This document shows positions 49,075-57,824 of a stretch of 64,000 nucleotides of DNA, piece by piece. Made by a program: the position numbers and the translations under genes. Origin of the DNA: Luteibacter sp. UNC138MFCol5.1 (GTDB lineage Bacteria; Pseudomonadota; Gammaproteobacteria; Xanthomonadales; Rhodanobacteraceae); the NCBI RefSeq assembly GCF_900110505.1, contig NZ_FODZ01000003.1, positions 201,436-265,435 on the forward strand. The letters are read 5' to 3'. Within the stretch, counting starts at the first letter, position 1. Every line of letters begins with the position of its first letter. The notes beneath the pieces were generated by a model. It ran no database searches and was not told where the DNA came from. It saw only the letters and a list, made by a program, of their open reading frames with translations.

Positions 49075-50844
49075 ATGACTCCGATCGACGAGCAGGCCCG
49101 CCTCGCCCGGCTCCGCGCACTCCGGGTGCTGGACAGCGCGCCCGAGGACATGTTCGATGCCATCGTGCTCGCCGCCGCGGCCGTCACCGGCATGCCCATG
49201 TCCCTGCTCAGCCTGATCGACGAGAACCGCCAGTGGTTCAAGGCGAACGTCGGCCTGCCTGGAGTGCACGAGACACCCCGCGAGTATTCGTTCTGTCAGC
49301 ACGTCGTCGCGGCGTCGGGCCCGCTGGAGGTGCACGACGCCACGAAGGACCCGCGCTTCGAAGACAACCCGTTCGTCACCGGCGCGCCGGATGTCCGCGC
49401 GTACACCGGCTTCCCGGTGCAGACCGCGGATGGCGTGACGCTCGGCGCGCTCTGCGTGCTGGACAACGAGCCGCGGCAACTCACGCCGCAGCAACTGGAA
49501 GCCCTCGCCCATCTCGCGGAAGCCGCATCCGTCGCGCTCGAACGCCGCCGGGAGTTGCTCGAACGACGCGAATCCGCCGAACAGGATGCCGCCGAGGCAC
49601 GGCGGCTGGCGCAGGTCTCGCAGGCCCTGGAAGCCGAACTGCGCGGCAGCCAGCAGTTCCTCCAGCGCACCGGCCGCGTCGCCGGCATCGGCGGATGGGA
49701 ACTCGACCTGCGCAACGGCGACCTGCGCTGGTCGGAACAGACCTATGTGATCCACGACCTCCCGCCGGACGTCGATCCGCGCCTGGAGGATGCCCTCACC
49801 TACTACCCGCCCGACGCGCGCGAAGTGCTCAGGCAGGCGATCGACGCCGCGATACTCCACGACACGCCGTGGGACCTCGAGCTGCCCTTCGTGACCGCGA
49901 AGGGACGGCCCATCTGGGTGCGCACGGTAGGTGCGCTCGAACGGGAAAACGGCGTGCCCGTCCGTCTCGCCGGTGCCTTCCAGGACGTCACCGACCGTCG
50001 CCGCGCGATCGAGGCGCTGCAGTCGAGCGAGAGGCGTTTCCGGCAGATCTTCGAACTTTCGCTCGGTCTCATCTGCACGCACGACTTCGACGGCACCCTC
50101 CTGTCGATCAATCCGGCCGCCGCGGCGTCGCTCGGCTTCGACATCAGTGCCATGCTCGGGCGCAACCTCGCCGAGTTCATGATGCCCGCGCGACGACCGG
50201 CGTTCGAGGCGTACCTGGAACGCATCCAGCGCGAAGGCATCGATCGGGGGCTGCTCGAGCTGATCGGCTCGGACGGCGGGTTGCGGTACTGGCGCTACCA
50301 GAACGCGGTGGAGAAGGATGTCGACGAGTCCTACGTCCTGGGCCACGCCCAGGACGTCACGGAACAGCATCGCTATGAACAGCTGCTGGTGGAGTGGTCG
50401 ACGAAGGACCCCCTGACCCGGGCCTTCAACCGGCGTTACCTGGAGCGGCTGGAGCAACGCGTGAAGGCGCATCGCCCCTGGGCGTGCATCGTCATCGATC
50501 TGAACCACTTCAAGGCCATCAACGACACGTTCGGGCACCAGCGTGGAGACGAGATCCTCGTCGCCACCGTCGGCCTGCTCCATCGTTGCGCCGCCGAGCG
50601 CGATGCCGTGGTGCGTCTCGGCGGCGACGAATTCCTGATGGTGATCGACGACCCCGCCAGGCTCGGCGAGACACGCGCCCTGATCGAAGAGGAAGCCGCG
50701 ATCGCGGAGATCGCGCTCAGCATCGGCGGCACGGTCAGCGAACCCGGCGAGGCCGTGGATACCGTGATCGCCCGCGCGGACGGCGATCTTTACGCGGGCC
50801 GGGAGGGTCGCCACCACCGTTCGCGCGATCGCCAGGAAACCTGA
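49075..50844 (+). CDS. GAF-PAS-PAS-GGDEF diguanylate cyclase
   Basis: The start is taken at ATG 49075; the longer frame from 48631 runs antisense through the PAS gene. The 589-residue soluble protein has an N-terminal GAF domain (about 1-160, with FCQHVVAASGPLEVHDATKD), two PAS domains (about 195-320 and 330-440), and a GGDEF domain with an intact RLGGDEFLMVID motif. It should make cyclic di-GMP. The position for the inhibitory RxxD site reads AERD, so feedback inhibition may be absent. There are no membrane helices or EAL domain. Confidence 0.88.
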   Translation: MTPIDEQARLARLRALRVLDSAPEDMFDAIVLAAAAVTGMPMSLLSLIDENRQWFKANVGLPGVHETPREYSFCQHVVAASGPLEVHDATKDPRFEDNPFVTGAPDVRAYTGFPVQTADGVTLGALCVLDNEPRQLTPQQLEALAHLAEAASVALERRRELLERRESAEQDAAEARRLAQVSQALEAELRGSQQFLQRTGRVAGIGGWELDLRNGDLRWSEQTYVIHDLPPDVDPRLEDALTYYPPDAREVLRQAIDAAILHDTPWDLELPFVTAKGRPIWVRTVGALERENGVPVRLAGAFQDVTDRRRAIEALQSSERRFRQIFELSLGLICTHDFDGTLLSINPAAAASLGFDISAMLGRNLAEFMMPARRPAFEAYLERIQREGIDRGLLELIGSDGGLRYWRYQNAVEKDVDESYVLGHAQDVTEQHRYEQLLVEWSTKDPLTRAFNRRYLERLEQRVKAHRPWACIVIDLNHFKAINDTFGHQRGDEILVATVGLLHRCAAERDAVVRLGGDEFLMVIDDPARLGETRALIEEEAAIAEIALSIGGTVSEPGEAVDTVIARADGDLYAGREGRHHRSRDRQET

Positions 50845-50901
50845 TCCAAGGCCCTGAGATCCGGCACCGCCATGCTCCGCCCATGTCGAAGGGGGCATGC
50901 C

Positions 50902-51321
50902 ATGAAACCACCACGCGGAGTACCCGAAGGCCACGTCGTCTGGTCGAACTACGGGTATGGATACGAAGCCCGGCTGTCGCGCCGCGGACGCCCGTTCGCA
51001 CGATTGCGCCGCCTCGCGCAGGAGACCGGACCACGCTGGGAACTCGTCTGGCTGTACGGCCCGGCGTGCTGGCGCCCGACCCGGGCGAAGGTCGCCGTGG
51101 CGCTCGAACGCAGCGTCGAGGCGTACGCGAAGCACCATGCCGCGCACATCCGCCGGCAGATGCCGCCGGATCCCTATCGGGTACCGAGCGACGACGACTG
51201 GGAAGCGCTCTTCCGCGCCGACGACGTCGACTACGAGGCGACCGTCAGGCCGGTCGGTCCCGTCCGGTCGGTTCGACCAGTCCGGAGCCCTGGTTCCTCG
51301 AGGAGTTCACGGCCTTCGTGA
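50902..51321 (+). CDS. Uncharacterised protein convergent with SRAP gene
   Basis: A 139-residue basic, Trp- and Tyr-rich protein (GHVVWSNYGYGYEARLSRRG, WELVWLYGPACWRPTRAKVA) starting at ATG 50902, which follows an AAGGGGG ribosome site. Its last 25 residues are Pro/Arg/Ser repeats encoded over the 3' end of the convergent SRAP gene (77-base overlap), so the end may be non-functional sequence. No domain is recognised. Confidence 0.5.
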   Translation: MKPPRGVPEGHVVWSNYGYGYEARLSRRGRPFARLRRLAQETGPRWELVWLYGPACWRPTRAKVAVALERSVEAYAKHHAAHIRRQMPPDPYRVPSDDDWEALFRADDVDYEATVRPVGPVRSVRPVRSPGSSRSSRPS

Positions 51322-51946
51322 CCGGGTGGTAGGTCAGCTCGGCCTCGGGCACGGCGGCCAGCACGGCCGACGCTTCGTCGGGCTCGCCGGTCATCCACAC
51401 GCGCCAGAGGTCCGGCGGCAGGATCACCGGCTGGCGCTGGTGGATGTCGGCCGAGACCTTGCCCGGCTCGCCGGTGACGATGGTGTACGTGTGCAGCCAG
51501 TCGTCGTCGGGCGACGCGCGCCAGCCCTCCCACAGGCCCGCGAACATCATCAGGTGACCTTCCGGGTGGTGCAGGAAGTACGGCTGCTTGGCGCCGTCCT
51601 CCGTGCGCCATTCGAAGTAGCCGGATGCCGGGACCAGGCAACGACGCTTGCGGAACGCGTTGCGGAACGACGGCGTCGTCGCCACGGTTTCCGAGCGCGC
51701 GTTGAACAGCTTCGCGCCGCCCTTCGCGTCCTTCGCCCAGGACGGCACGAGACCCCAGCGATAGAGCTTCGTCTCGAACCCGCCGGCGCCATGGCCCAGC
51801 ACTAGGCCGCGTGCCGTCGGCGCGATGTTGTACGCCGGCTCGCGCTGGTTGATCTCGCTGATGATGTCGACCTCGAGCTCTTCCAGCACCATCCGCGCCT
51901 CCCGACTGAGGCTGGCAGGTCCGAAGGTGGCGTAGCGGCCGCACAT
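51245..51946 (-). CDS. yedK: SRAP-domain protein (YedK/HMCES family)
   Basis: The 233-residue protein begins Met-Cys-Gly-Arg-Tyr: Cys2 is the conserved nucleophile that crosslinks to abasic sites in single-stranded DNA. Further hallmarks are PAYNIAPTARG, RWGLVPSWAKD, FNARSETVATTPSFRNAF, RRCLVPASGYFEW and TYTIVTGEPG with the active-site His segment HQRQPVILPP. Family members protect abasic sites at replication forks. A perfect inverted repeat (52025-52057) lies upstream of its start. Confidence 0.92.
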   Translation of the reverse strand: MCGRYATFGPASLSREARMVLEELEVDIISEINQREPAYNIAPTARGLVLGHGAGGFETKLYRWGLVPSWAKDAKGGAKLFNARSETVATTPSFRNAFRKRRCLVPASGYFEWRTEDGAKQPYFLHHPEGHLMMFAGLWEGWRASPDDDWLHTYTIVTGEPGKVSADIHQRQPVILPPDLWRVWMTGEPDEASAVLAAVPEAELTYHPVTKAVNSSRNQGSGLVEPTGRDRPA

Positions 51947-52024
51947 GGAACCAAGCTACATCATCTGCCTGCTGATGACGCGGGGAGAACCAAGAGGCCC
52001 ACGCGGCCCGATCGGCGGAACGAT

Positions 52025-52057
52025 ATCCTTGAATAACGCTAGCTCTTATTCAAGGAT
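52025..52057. repeat. Perfect 12-base inverted repeat
   Basis: ATCCTTGAATAA (52025-52036), nine bases, then TTATTCAAGGAT (52046-52057). The repeat lies 79-111 bases upstream of the SRAP start and 27 bases after the end of the amidotransferase gene on the same strand. There is no T-run, and the stem is AT-rich, so an operator looks more likely than a terminator, although a weak terminator is possible. Confidence 0.7.
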
Positions 52058-52083
52058 CCGGCTGGCTCGGCCGGGCCTTCCAC

Positions 52084-52782
52084 TCATGCATACGCTTCGT
52101 CGAGCCACGCCGCGACGACGGCGCGGCAGGCGCCGGGAAGCACCGCCGCCGCGTCGGCCGCCTGCGCGCGGAGGGTGCGCGGATCGATGCCGGCCTGCGC
52201 GAGTTCCGACGCGTGGCCGACGAGCCAGCGCTCGATCTGCGCGAGGTCGGCCTCGAGATGGAACTGCAGGCCAAGGACGCCCTTGCCGTCGCCGAACGCC
52301 TGGTTCGCGCCGACCGGCGTGCTCGCGAGATGGCGCATCCCCTCCGGGATGTCGAACTGGTCGCCATGCCAGTGCAGCACCGGCGCGGTGCCCACCGCGG
52401 CGAGCGGCGACGCGCGCCCGGCATCGGTCAACGTGAGCGGGCCGAAACCGATCTCCTTGACGCCGAGCGCATACACCTTCGCCCCGAGCGCGCTGGCGAT
52501 CAGCTGCGCGCCGAGGCACACGCCCAGGATCGGCTTGCCCGCGGCGAGGCGCCGCCGGATGAGGTCGATCTCCGCGCGCAGGAACGGATACGTGTCGTCG
52601 TCGTACACACCGACCGGACCACCGAGCACGACCATGAGGTCGTCGGCGAGCGGGTCGAACGCGGCGAGGTTCGCCACCGGCGCGTCGACGTAACGGACGT
52701 CGTAGCCGCGCTCGCGCAGCAGCGGCTCGATGTAGCCCAGGTCTTCGAAATGGATGTGGCGCAGGGCGACGCACGTCGTCAT
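52084..52782 (-). CDS. Class I glutamine amidotransferase-like protein
   Basis: From ATG 52782 the protein has 232 residues. The triad is visible: Cys in ILGVCLGAQLIASALGA, His and Glu in LGLQFHLEADL. VVLGGPVGVYDDDTYPFL is the expected oxyanion-hole region. Stand-alone proteins of this group act as glutamine hydrolases related to GMP synthase's first domain, often in glutamate or polyamine metabolism; the substrate is unknown. It follows the antiporter gene by 22 bases on the same strand and is probably co-transcribed with it. Confidence 0.88.
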   Translation of the reverse strand: MTTCVALRHIHFEDLGYIEPLLRERGYDVRYVDAPVANLAAFDPLADDLMVVLGGPVGVYDDDTYPFLRAEIDLIRRRLAAGKPILGVCLGAQLIASALGAKVYALGVKEIGFGPLTLTDAGRASPLAAVGTAPVLHWHGDQFDIPEGMRHLASTPVGANQAFGDGKGVLGLQFHLEADLAQIERWLVGHASELAQAGIDPRTLRAQAADAAAVLPGACRAVVAAWLDEAYA

Positions 52783-52804
52783 GGTTCGGGTTTCCGTGAT
52801 GCCG

Positions 52805-54400
52805 TCAGGGAGGGCTCTGCCGGTCGTTCTCGGCTTCGATCTGCTGGAAATCGAGATCGCGCTCGAGATAGTGCAAGAGTTCGTCGTGGATGCGCCCGGA
52901 GCGATGCAGGCGCAGCAGTTCCGCACGGCCGGCGGCGATGGCGGCCAGCACCACGTCGTAGTGGTCCATGCGACCGGTGCCGAGCGTTTCCGGCGCCTTC
53001 GCGTAGCGCTCCGCGATCGATACGCGGTACGTGTATTGCTCGAGCAGGCGCGGGTGGATGAGCGCGCCCGTCTCGTCGTAGGCACGCGCCTTGACGGCTT
53101 CGAGTTGCGCGGCATCGACGAGCACGAGCGCCTGCGCCTCGGTGAGGTGTTCCGACGCCGAGCGCTCCACGCGATCGAGGCCCAGCCAGCGGATCACCGG
53201 CGCGATCGTCCCGCCCTGCACCACGACGGTGACGAGGATCACCGCGAAGGCGGCGGCAAGCGTGAGGTCGCGACCGGGCACCGCTTCGGGCAGGGACAGG
53301 GCGATCGCCAGCGTCACCACGCCTCGCATGCCGGCCCAGCTGAGCAGGAACGACGCCTTCGGCGAGGGCGGCGCGGGATGCCTGCCGACCAGGCGCCCGA
53401 GCGGCACGCGCAGGTAATCCGTGGCGTAGATCCAGAAGAATCGCGAGAGGATCACGGCGGCGAGCACGGCCAGCAGGGGGACGCCAAGGGAGTCGATGGC
53501 GTTGCCCAGGCCACCGAGACGCTCGACGACGCCACGCAGCGAGAACCCGATCAGGATGAAGACCAGCGCCTCGAGCAGGAAGATCATGACCTCCCAGAAC
53601 GCCGTGCTGCGCACGCGGATGTTCGCCGTGAACACGTCGTGCTGGTACCAGCCGAACACGATGCCGCAGGCGACCACCGACATCACACCGGAGACGTGCA
53701 GCGATTCGCCGCCGATATACGCGGCCCACGGCGACAGGCACGACGCGGTGATCGCCAGGAACACGTGGTCGATGTAGCGCAGGGCGAAAACGAGCAATCC
53801 GCCCACCACGAGACCGACGACGATGCCGCCGACGGCGAGCCCCGCGAAGCTCAGCACGGCGGCCTGCGTGCTGAAGGCACCGGTGAGCGCGGCCGCGACC
53901 GCGAAGCGGAACAGCACCAGGCCGGTCGCGTCGTTGAGCAGGCTTTCGCCTTCGAGCAGCACGAGCAGGCGCCGCGGCAGGCGGACCTTGCCCAGCACCG
54001 CCTTCGCCGCGACCGCATCCGGCGGCGACACCACGGCACCCAGCGCGAAGCACGCGGCCCACGGCAGCGACGGCAACACCCAGTGCACCGTGACGCCCAC
54101 GACGAAGGTCGTGAACACCACGGCGCCCACCGCGAGCCAGAGGATGCCGCCGAGGTATTTGCGGAATTCGGACCACACGGTATAGAACGCCCCATCCATG
54201 AGCAGCGGCGGCAGGAACACCGTCAGCACCAGCTCGGGATCGAAGCTCACTGCCGGGATGCCCGGCAGGAACGCGATGGCGATGCCACCGGCCAGAAGCG
54301 CGGCCGCGGACGGAAGGCGCAGCCGCCTCGCGATCAGCTCGAGGGCGAGGATCGCCACCAGCAGGATCAGGATGAACTTGAATGTCTCGGTCGACGCCAT
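52805..54400 (-). CDS. Na+/H+ antiporter, CPA1 (NhaP/NHE) type
   Basis: With ATG 54400 the product is 531 residues (ATG 54421 adds seven). Twelve or so membrane helices fill residues 10-410; GAVVSPPDAVAAKAVLGKVR and LEGESLLNDATGLVLFRFAV carry the Asp-Ala and Asn-Asp pairs of CPA1 antiporters, and WAGMRGVVTLAIALSLPEAV is the late helix motif. About 120 residues of cytoplasmic helical tail follow. It exchanges Na+ or K+ for protons for pH and salt balance. Confidence 0.9.
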   Translation of the reverse strand: MASTETFKFILILLVAILALELIARRLRLPSAAALLAGGIAIAFLPGIPAVSFDPELVLTVFLPPLLMDGAFYTVWSEFRKYLGGILWLAVGAVVFTTFVVGVTVHWVLPSLPWAACFALGAVVSPPDAVAAKAVLGKVRLPRRLLVLLEGESLLNDATGLVLFRFAVAAALTGAFSTQAAVLSFAGLAVGGIVVGLVVGGLLVFALRYIDHVFLAITASCLSPWAAYIGGESLHVSGVMSVVACGIVFGWYQHDVFTANIRVRSTAFWEVMIFLLEALVFILIGFSLRGVVERLGGLGNAIDSLGVPLLAVLAAVILSRFFWIYATDYLRVPLGRLVGRHPAPPSPKASFLLSWAGMRGVVTLAIALSLPEAVPGRDLTLAAAFAVILVTVVVQGGTIAPVIRWLGLDRVERSASEHLTEAQALVLVDAAQLEAVKARAYDETGALIHPRLLEQYTYRVSIAERYAKAPETLGTGRMDHYDVVLAAIAAGRAELLRLHRSGRIHDELLHYLERDLDFQQIEAENDRQSPP

Positions 54401-54575
54401 GCGTCTCGTCCCCTTTGCCAACGATGCATCTTAGCGCCCGTGGCTCCTTCCGGATTGAAAGAGCCACGCACGCTGCCGACAGACGGACAAGACACCGTGC
54501 CGGAAGTCATGCATTGTCCTGCCCTGATCGATTTGCCAGACTCGATGAACCGTCCCTGAAAAAACGAGCCTGCCG

Positions 54576-56570
54576 ATGCGATCGAAGCGCCCTGCCCTCC
54601 ACGATGTCAGGACCGCGTTGTCGGTCGGCGTCGCCACGTTCTGCCTGGCGCTCGCCGCCGGTCCCGTCGCCGCGCAGCAGACGACGCTGACGCCCGAGCA
54701 GAAGGCCATGGTCGACAAGCGCAACGACATCGAGCGCCAGCTCGAGGACGTGGCGATCATCGACCGCAAGGTGATGGTGAAGATGCGCGACGGCAAACGC
54801 ATGGCGGCCGACGTCTACCGGCCGAAGAACGCCGCCGGCAAGGTGCCGACGATCTTCGTGCGCACGCCGTACAACTTCAACTTCTGGGACGTGAAGCTCG
54901 GCGCGCCGCGCGACATGAGCCGGCAGCTCGCCGCGGTGAAGCGCGGTTACGCGTATGTCGACATGAACGAGCGCGGCCATTTCTTCTCCGAAGGCAATTA
55001 CGAGATCCTCGGCGCGCCGCTCAGCGACGGCGTCGACGCCGTGCGCTGGATGACCTCGCAGCCGTGGTCCAACGGCAAGGTCGGCACCACGGGTTGTTCG
55101 TCCACCGCCGAATGGCAGATGGCCGTGGTCGCCGAGAACGAGCCCGGCCTGGCTACGTTCAACGTGCAGGGTTTCGGTGCCGGCGTCGGCAAGGTCGGCC
55201 CGTATTACGAGCAGGGCAACTGGTACCGCGGCGGCGCCGTGCAGATGCTCTTCATCTCGTGGCTCTACGGCGAGCAGAACCAGGTGCGCCCGATGTTCCC
55301 GCCCGGCACGTCGCAGGCGGACCTGATCCGCGCGTCGAAGGCGTTCGACCTCGCCGCCGCCATGCCGCCGGTCGACTGGGACAAGGCGTTCTGGACGCTG
55401 CCCGAGAAGGACATCATGAAGGCGATCGACGGCCCGAAGGGCATCTTCGCCGATGCCATGGACGTGCCGACGGGCGGCAACATGATCGCGCGCACGCCGA
55501 ACAGCCCGAACTGGTACAAGGGCGGCCTGTGGCACGAGAACATGAAGATCGACAAGCCGGGCCTGTGGTTCATGAGCTGGTTCGACGTCTCGGTGTCGCC
55601 GAACCTCGCGGCTTACAACCACGTTCGCGAGACCGCGTCCAAGGCCGTCGCCGATCAGCAGTACGCCGTGATCGCGCCCGTGCTGCACTGCGCGTTCACC
55701 CGCGCCACCGAGCACACCATGATCGGCGATCTCGACGTGGGCGATGCCCGGTTCGATTACGAGGGCCTCGTGTTCGGCTGGTTCGACAAGTTCCTCAAGG
55801 GCGTGGACAGCCCGATCGTCGACAAGCAGCCCAAGGTGATGTACTACGTGATGGGCGAGAACAAGTGGCGTAACTCGCCCACGTGGCCGCCCGTCGGCGC
55901 CACCACGCGCGAGCTCTACTTCACCAGTGGCGGCAAGGCGAACACGCTCTACGGCGACGGCAAGCTGGCCGAGAAGCCGGCCGATACCGACCAGCCGGAC
56001 AGCTTTCTCTACGATCCCGCCAATCCCGTCACCACGCTGGGCGGCGGCGGTTGCTGCCAGGGCACCGCGGTGAAGTTCGGCTCGTTCGACCAGAATCCGC
56101 AGCTCACGCGCAACGACATCCTCGTGTACGACTCCGAACCCTTCAAGGAGGGCACCGAGGTCAGCGGCCCGATCACGGTGACGCTGTATGTCTCGTCGGA
56201 CGCGAAGGACACCGACTTCACCTTCAAGGTGATGGACGTGTATCCGGACGGCAAGGCGTACAACATCACGGAGAACATCCAGCGCATGCGCTATCGCGAC
56301 GGCTACGGGAAGCCGCCGGTGTGGATGAAGGACGGCGAGACCTACAAGGTCACGTTCCAGCCGATCGACACCAGCAACTTCTTCGCCGCCGGCCACAAGC
56401 TGCGCGTGGCGGTGACGAGCAGCAACTTCCCGCGCTTCGACCGCAACCTCAACACCGGCGGCAACAATTACGACGAAGCCAAGGGCGTGATCGCGCACAA
56501 CGTGGTGCATCACGACGCGGCGCATCCGTCGAAGATCGTCTACACGGTGGTGCCGCGGAATACGCCGTGA
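54576..56570 (+). CDS. CocE/NonD-family secreted hydrolase (S15-like)
   Basis: The 664-residue protein has a signal peptide ([15 protein letters not shown]) and the alpha/beta-hydrolase domain of X-Pro dipeptidyl-peptidase/cocaine-esterase type: [20 protein letters not shown], then the nucleophile elbow [12 protein letters not shown], the Asp region and a late His ([13 protein letters not shown] is one candidate). The C-terminal jelly-roll domain starts near [19 protein letters not shown]. It probably hydrolyses esters, amides or acylated peptides in the periplasm. Its end faces the 56595-56699 inverted repeat. Confidence 0.82.
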   Translation: MRSKRPALHDVRTALSVGVATFCLALAAGPVAAQQTTLTPEQKAMVDKRNDIERQLEDVAIIDRKVMVKMRDGKRMAADVYRPKNAAGKVPTIFVRTPYNFNFWDVKLGAPRDMSRQLAAVKRGYAYVDMNERGHFFSEGNYEILGAPLSDGVDAVRWMTSQPWSNGKVGTTGCSSTAEWQMAVVAENEPGLATFNVQGFGAGVGKVGPYYEQGNWYRGGAVQMLFISWLYGEQNQVRPMFPPGTSQADLIRASKAFDLAAAMPPVDWDKAFWTLPEKDIMKAIDGPKGIFADAMDVPTGGNMIARTPNSPNWYKGGLWHENMKIDKPGLWFMSWFDVSVSPNLAAYNHVRETASKAVADQQYAVIAPVLHCAFTRATEHTMIGDLDVGDARFDYEGLVFGWFDKFLKGVDSPIVDKQPKVMYYVMGENKWRNSPTWPPVGATTRELYFTSGGKANTLYGDGKLAEKPADTDQPDSFLYDPANPVTTLGGGGCCQGTAVKFGSFDQNPQLTRNDILVYDSEPFKEGTEVSGPITVTLYVSSDAKDTDFTFKVMDVYPDGKAYNITENIQRMRYRDGYGKPPVWMKDGETYKVTFQPIDTSNFFAAGHKLRVAVTSSNFPRFDRNLNTGGNNYDEAKGVIAHNVVHHDAAHPSKIVYTVVPRNTP

Positions 56571-56594
56571 CCGTAAGCGCGCTCCTGCCTTCGG

Positions 56595-56699
56595 GTAGGA
56601 GCGCGCCCTGCGCGCGACATTTTTTCGCGCCAGTCTTCGGGCGAACGCGCCAGGTCCGGGCTCTGGCCGAAAGATGTCGCGCGCAGGGCGCGCTCCTAC
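56595..56699. repeat. 26-base perfect inverted repeat (REP-like) between convergent genes
   Basis: A 26-base arm at 56595-56620, starting GTAGGAGCGCGCCCTGCG, is matched exactly by its reverse complement at 56674-56699, separated by 53 bases. GTAGGAGCGCGC-type elements are scattered as REP sequences in genomes of pseudomonads and Xanthomonadales. It lies between the convergent hydrolase and lipoprotein genes, where such elements commonly act as transcription barriers or mRNA stabilisers. Confidence 0.85.
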
Positions 56700-56712
56700 A
56701 GGAGTAACGCGC

Positions 56713-57042
56713 TCACGCGGGTTTGCAGTCTTTCGTCACCTTGTCGGCGTTCGTCGTCACGCACAAGGTAAAGCCGGGCGGCAATCCGTCGACAAGGCGT
56801 TCCTCCCGTGCCGCCAGCGAGAACGCGCGTACTTCCCTGCCCGCGTCGAACACGGTGTACCAGCAGCGATCCGCGCGGCTCGCCTCGCAGGCGAAGCGCG
56901 CGCGACCCATGCGCACCTCGGTGCGGCTCTCCAGCGTGACGGTGCCGTTCTCGCGGGCGCTCGCGGTGAGCGTGCGGTTGCCTGCGTCCGTGCAGCCGGC
57001 GAGGTTCAGGAAACAGTAGATGATGGAGAGGAACAGACGCAT
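56713..57042 (-). CDS. Small lipoprotein linked to the LytTR system
   Basis: The 109-residue product starts at ATG 57042, 14 bases after the response-regulator stop, with GAGGAG upstream. Its signal peptide ends in the lipobox Leu-Ala-Gly-Cys (Cys 17). The mature part (LTASARENGTVTLESRTEVR, CWYTVFDAGREVRAFSLA) is beta-rich with three or four more Cys. It may be a sensor accessory or a target of the two-component system. The family is not recognised. Confidence 0.7.
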   Translation of the reverse strand: MRLFLSIIYCFLNLAGCTDAGNRTLTASARENGTVTLESRTEVRMGRARFACEASRADRCWYTVFDAGREVRAFSLAAREERLVDGLPPGFTLCVTTNADKVTKDCKPA

Positions 57043-57056
57043 GGTGGACTCCTCGC

Positions 57057-57824
57057 CTACATGGCCCGGAAGATGGTCATGAAGGGCTGGCTGACGCCCA
57101 GGGTTTCCGGGCGGCCGCGCAGGTGCAGGCAGCCCTTGCCGGTGTCGTCGCGTTCGACGGATGCGACCTGACGCAGATTGACGATCGTGGAGCGGTGGAT
57201 CTGGCGAAAGATCCGCGGATCGAGCTGACGAAGCAGATCCCGGATGGGCCGCGTCAGCAGCGCGTCGCCATCGGCCGTCGCGACGAGCGTGTACTTGTTG
57301 TCGGCACGGAAATAGATCACGTCCTCGACGAGGATCAGGCGCGTCGCCCTGCCCGCGCTCGCGGTCACCCAGGTCAGCGGCTCGTCGGGCGGCGTATCGA
57401 AGCGCGGCCCGAGGTCCCTGGCCAGCTGCGCCGTGCGGCCCGCATGGCGCGCCGCGTCGGCGAGGCGTCCGCGCAGGCGGGTCACCGTCTGCGCGAGGCG
57501 ATCCTGCGTGACCGGCTTGAGCAGATAGTCCACCGCCCCGCGTTCGAAGGCGTCGACGGCGTACTGGTCGTACGCCGTGATGAACACCACCAGCGTCGCC
57601 GGACTCACGTCCGCGGCCGCGGCGGCGACCTCCATGCCCGTCAGGCCCGGCATGCGAATGTCGAGGAACGCGACGTCGGGTCGATGCGTGGCGATGGCCT
57701 CCAGCGCCGCTCCGCCGTCTTCGGCCACCTCGGCCACCTCGAGGTCCGGCCACGCCTGCGCGAGTTCGCGCTGGAGCGCCGCGGCGAGCAGCTTCTCGTC
57801 TTCGGCAACGATGCACTTAGGCAT
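57057..57824 (-). CDS. LytTR-type response regulator
   Basis: The 255-residue protein has a receiver domain (about 1-120) with the acidic pocket at EDE, phospho-acceptor Asp in AFLDIRMPG, Thr/Ser region VVFITAYDQYA and Lys in DYLLKPV, and a C-terminal LytTR DNA-binding domain (about 155-255: YFRADNKYTLVATADG, FRQIHRSTIVNLRQVAS). Such regulators bind direct repeats upstream of few target genes. Its ATG overlaps the kinase stop by eight bases. Confidence 0.92.
   Translation of the reverse strand: MPKCIVAEDEKLLAAALQRELAQAWPDLEVAEVAEDGGAALEAIATHRPDVAFLDIRMPGLTGMEVAAAAADVSPATLVVFITAYDQYAVDAFERGAVDYLLKPVTQDRLAQTVTRLRGRLADAARHAGRTAQLARDLGPRFDTPPDEPLTWVTASAGRATRLILVEDVIYFRADNKYTLVATADGDALLTRPIRDLLRQLDPRIFRQIHRSTIVNLRQVASVERDDTGKGCLHLRGRPETLGVSQPFMTIFRAM

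Noticed and set aside
50872..51805. Plus-strand frame 50957-51805 running through the SRAP gene
   Set aside because: It is antisense to the SRAP gene, whose Cys2 start and core motifs are unmistakable.
54507..56525. Minus-strand frame of 672 codons opposite the CocE-type hydrolase
   Set aside because: Shadow of a gene with signal peptide and hydrolase motifs; its product lacks any fold signature.
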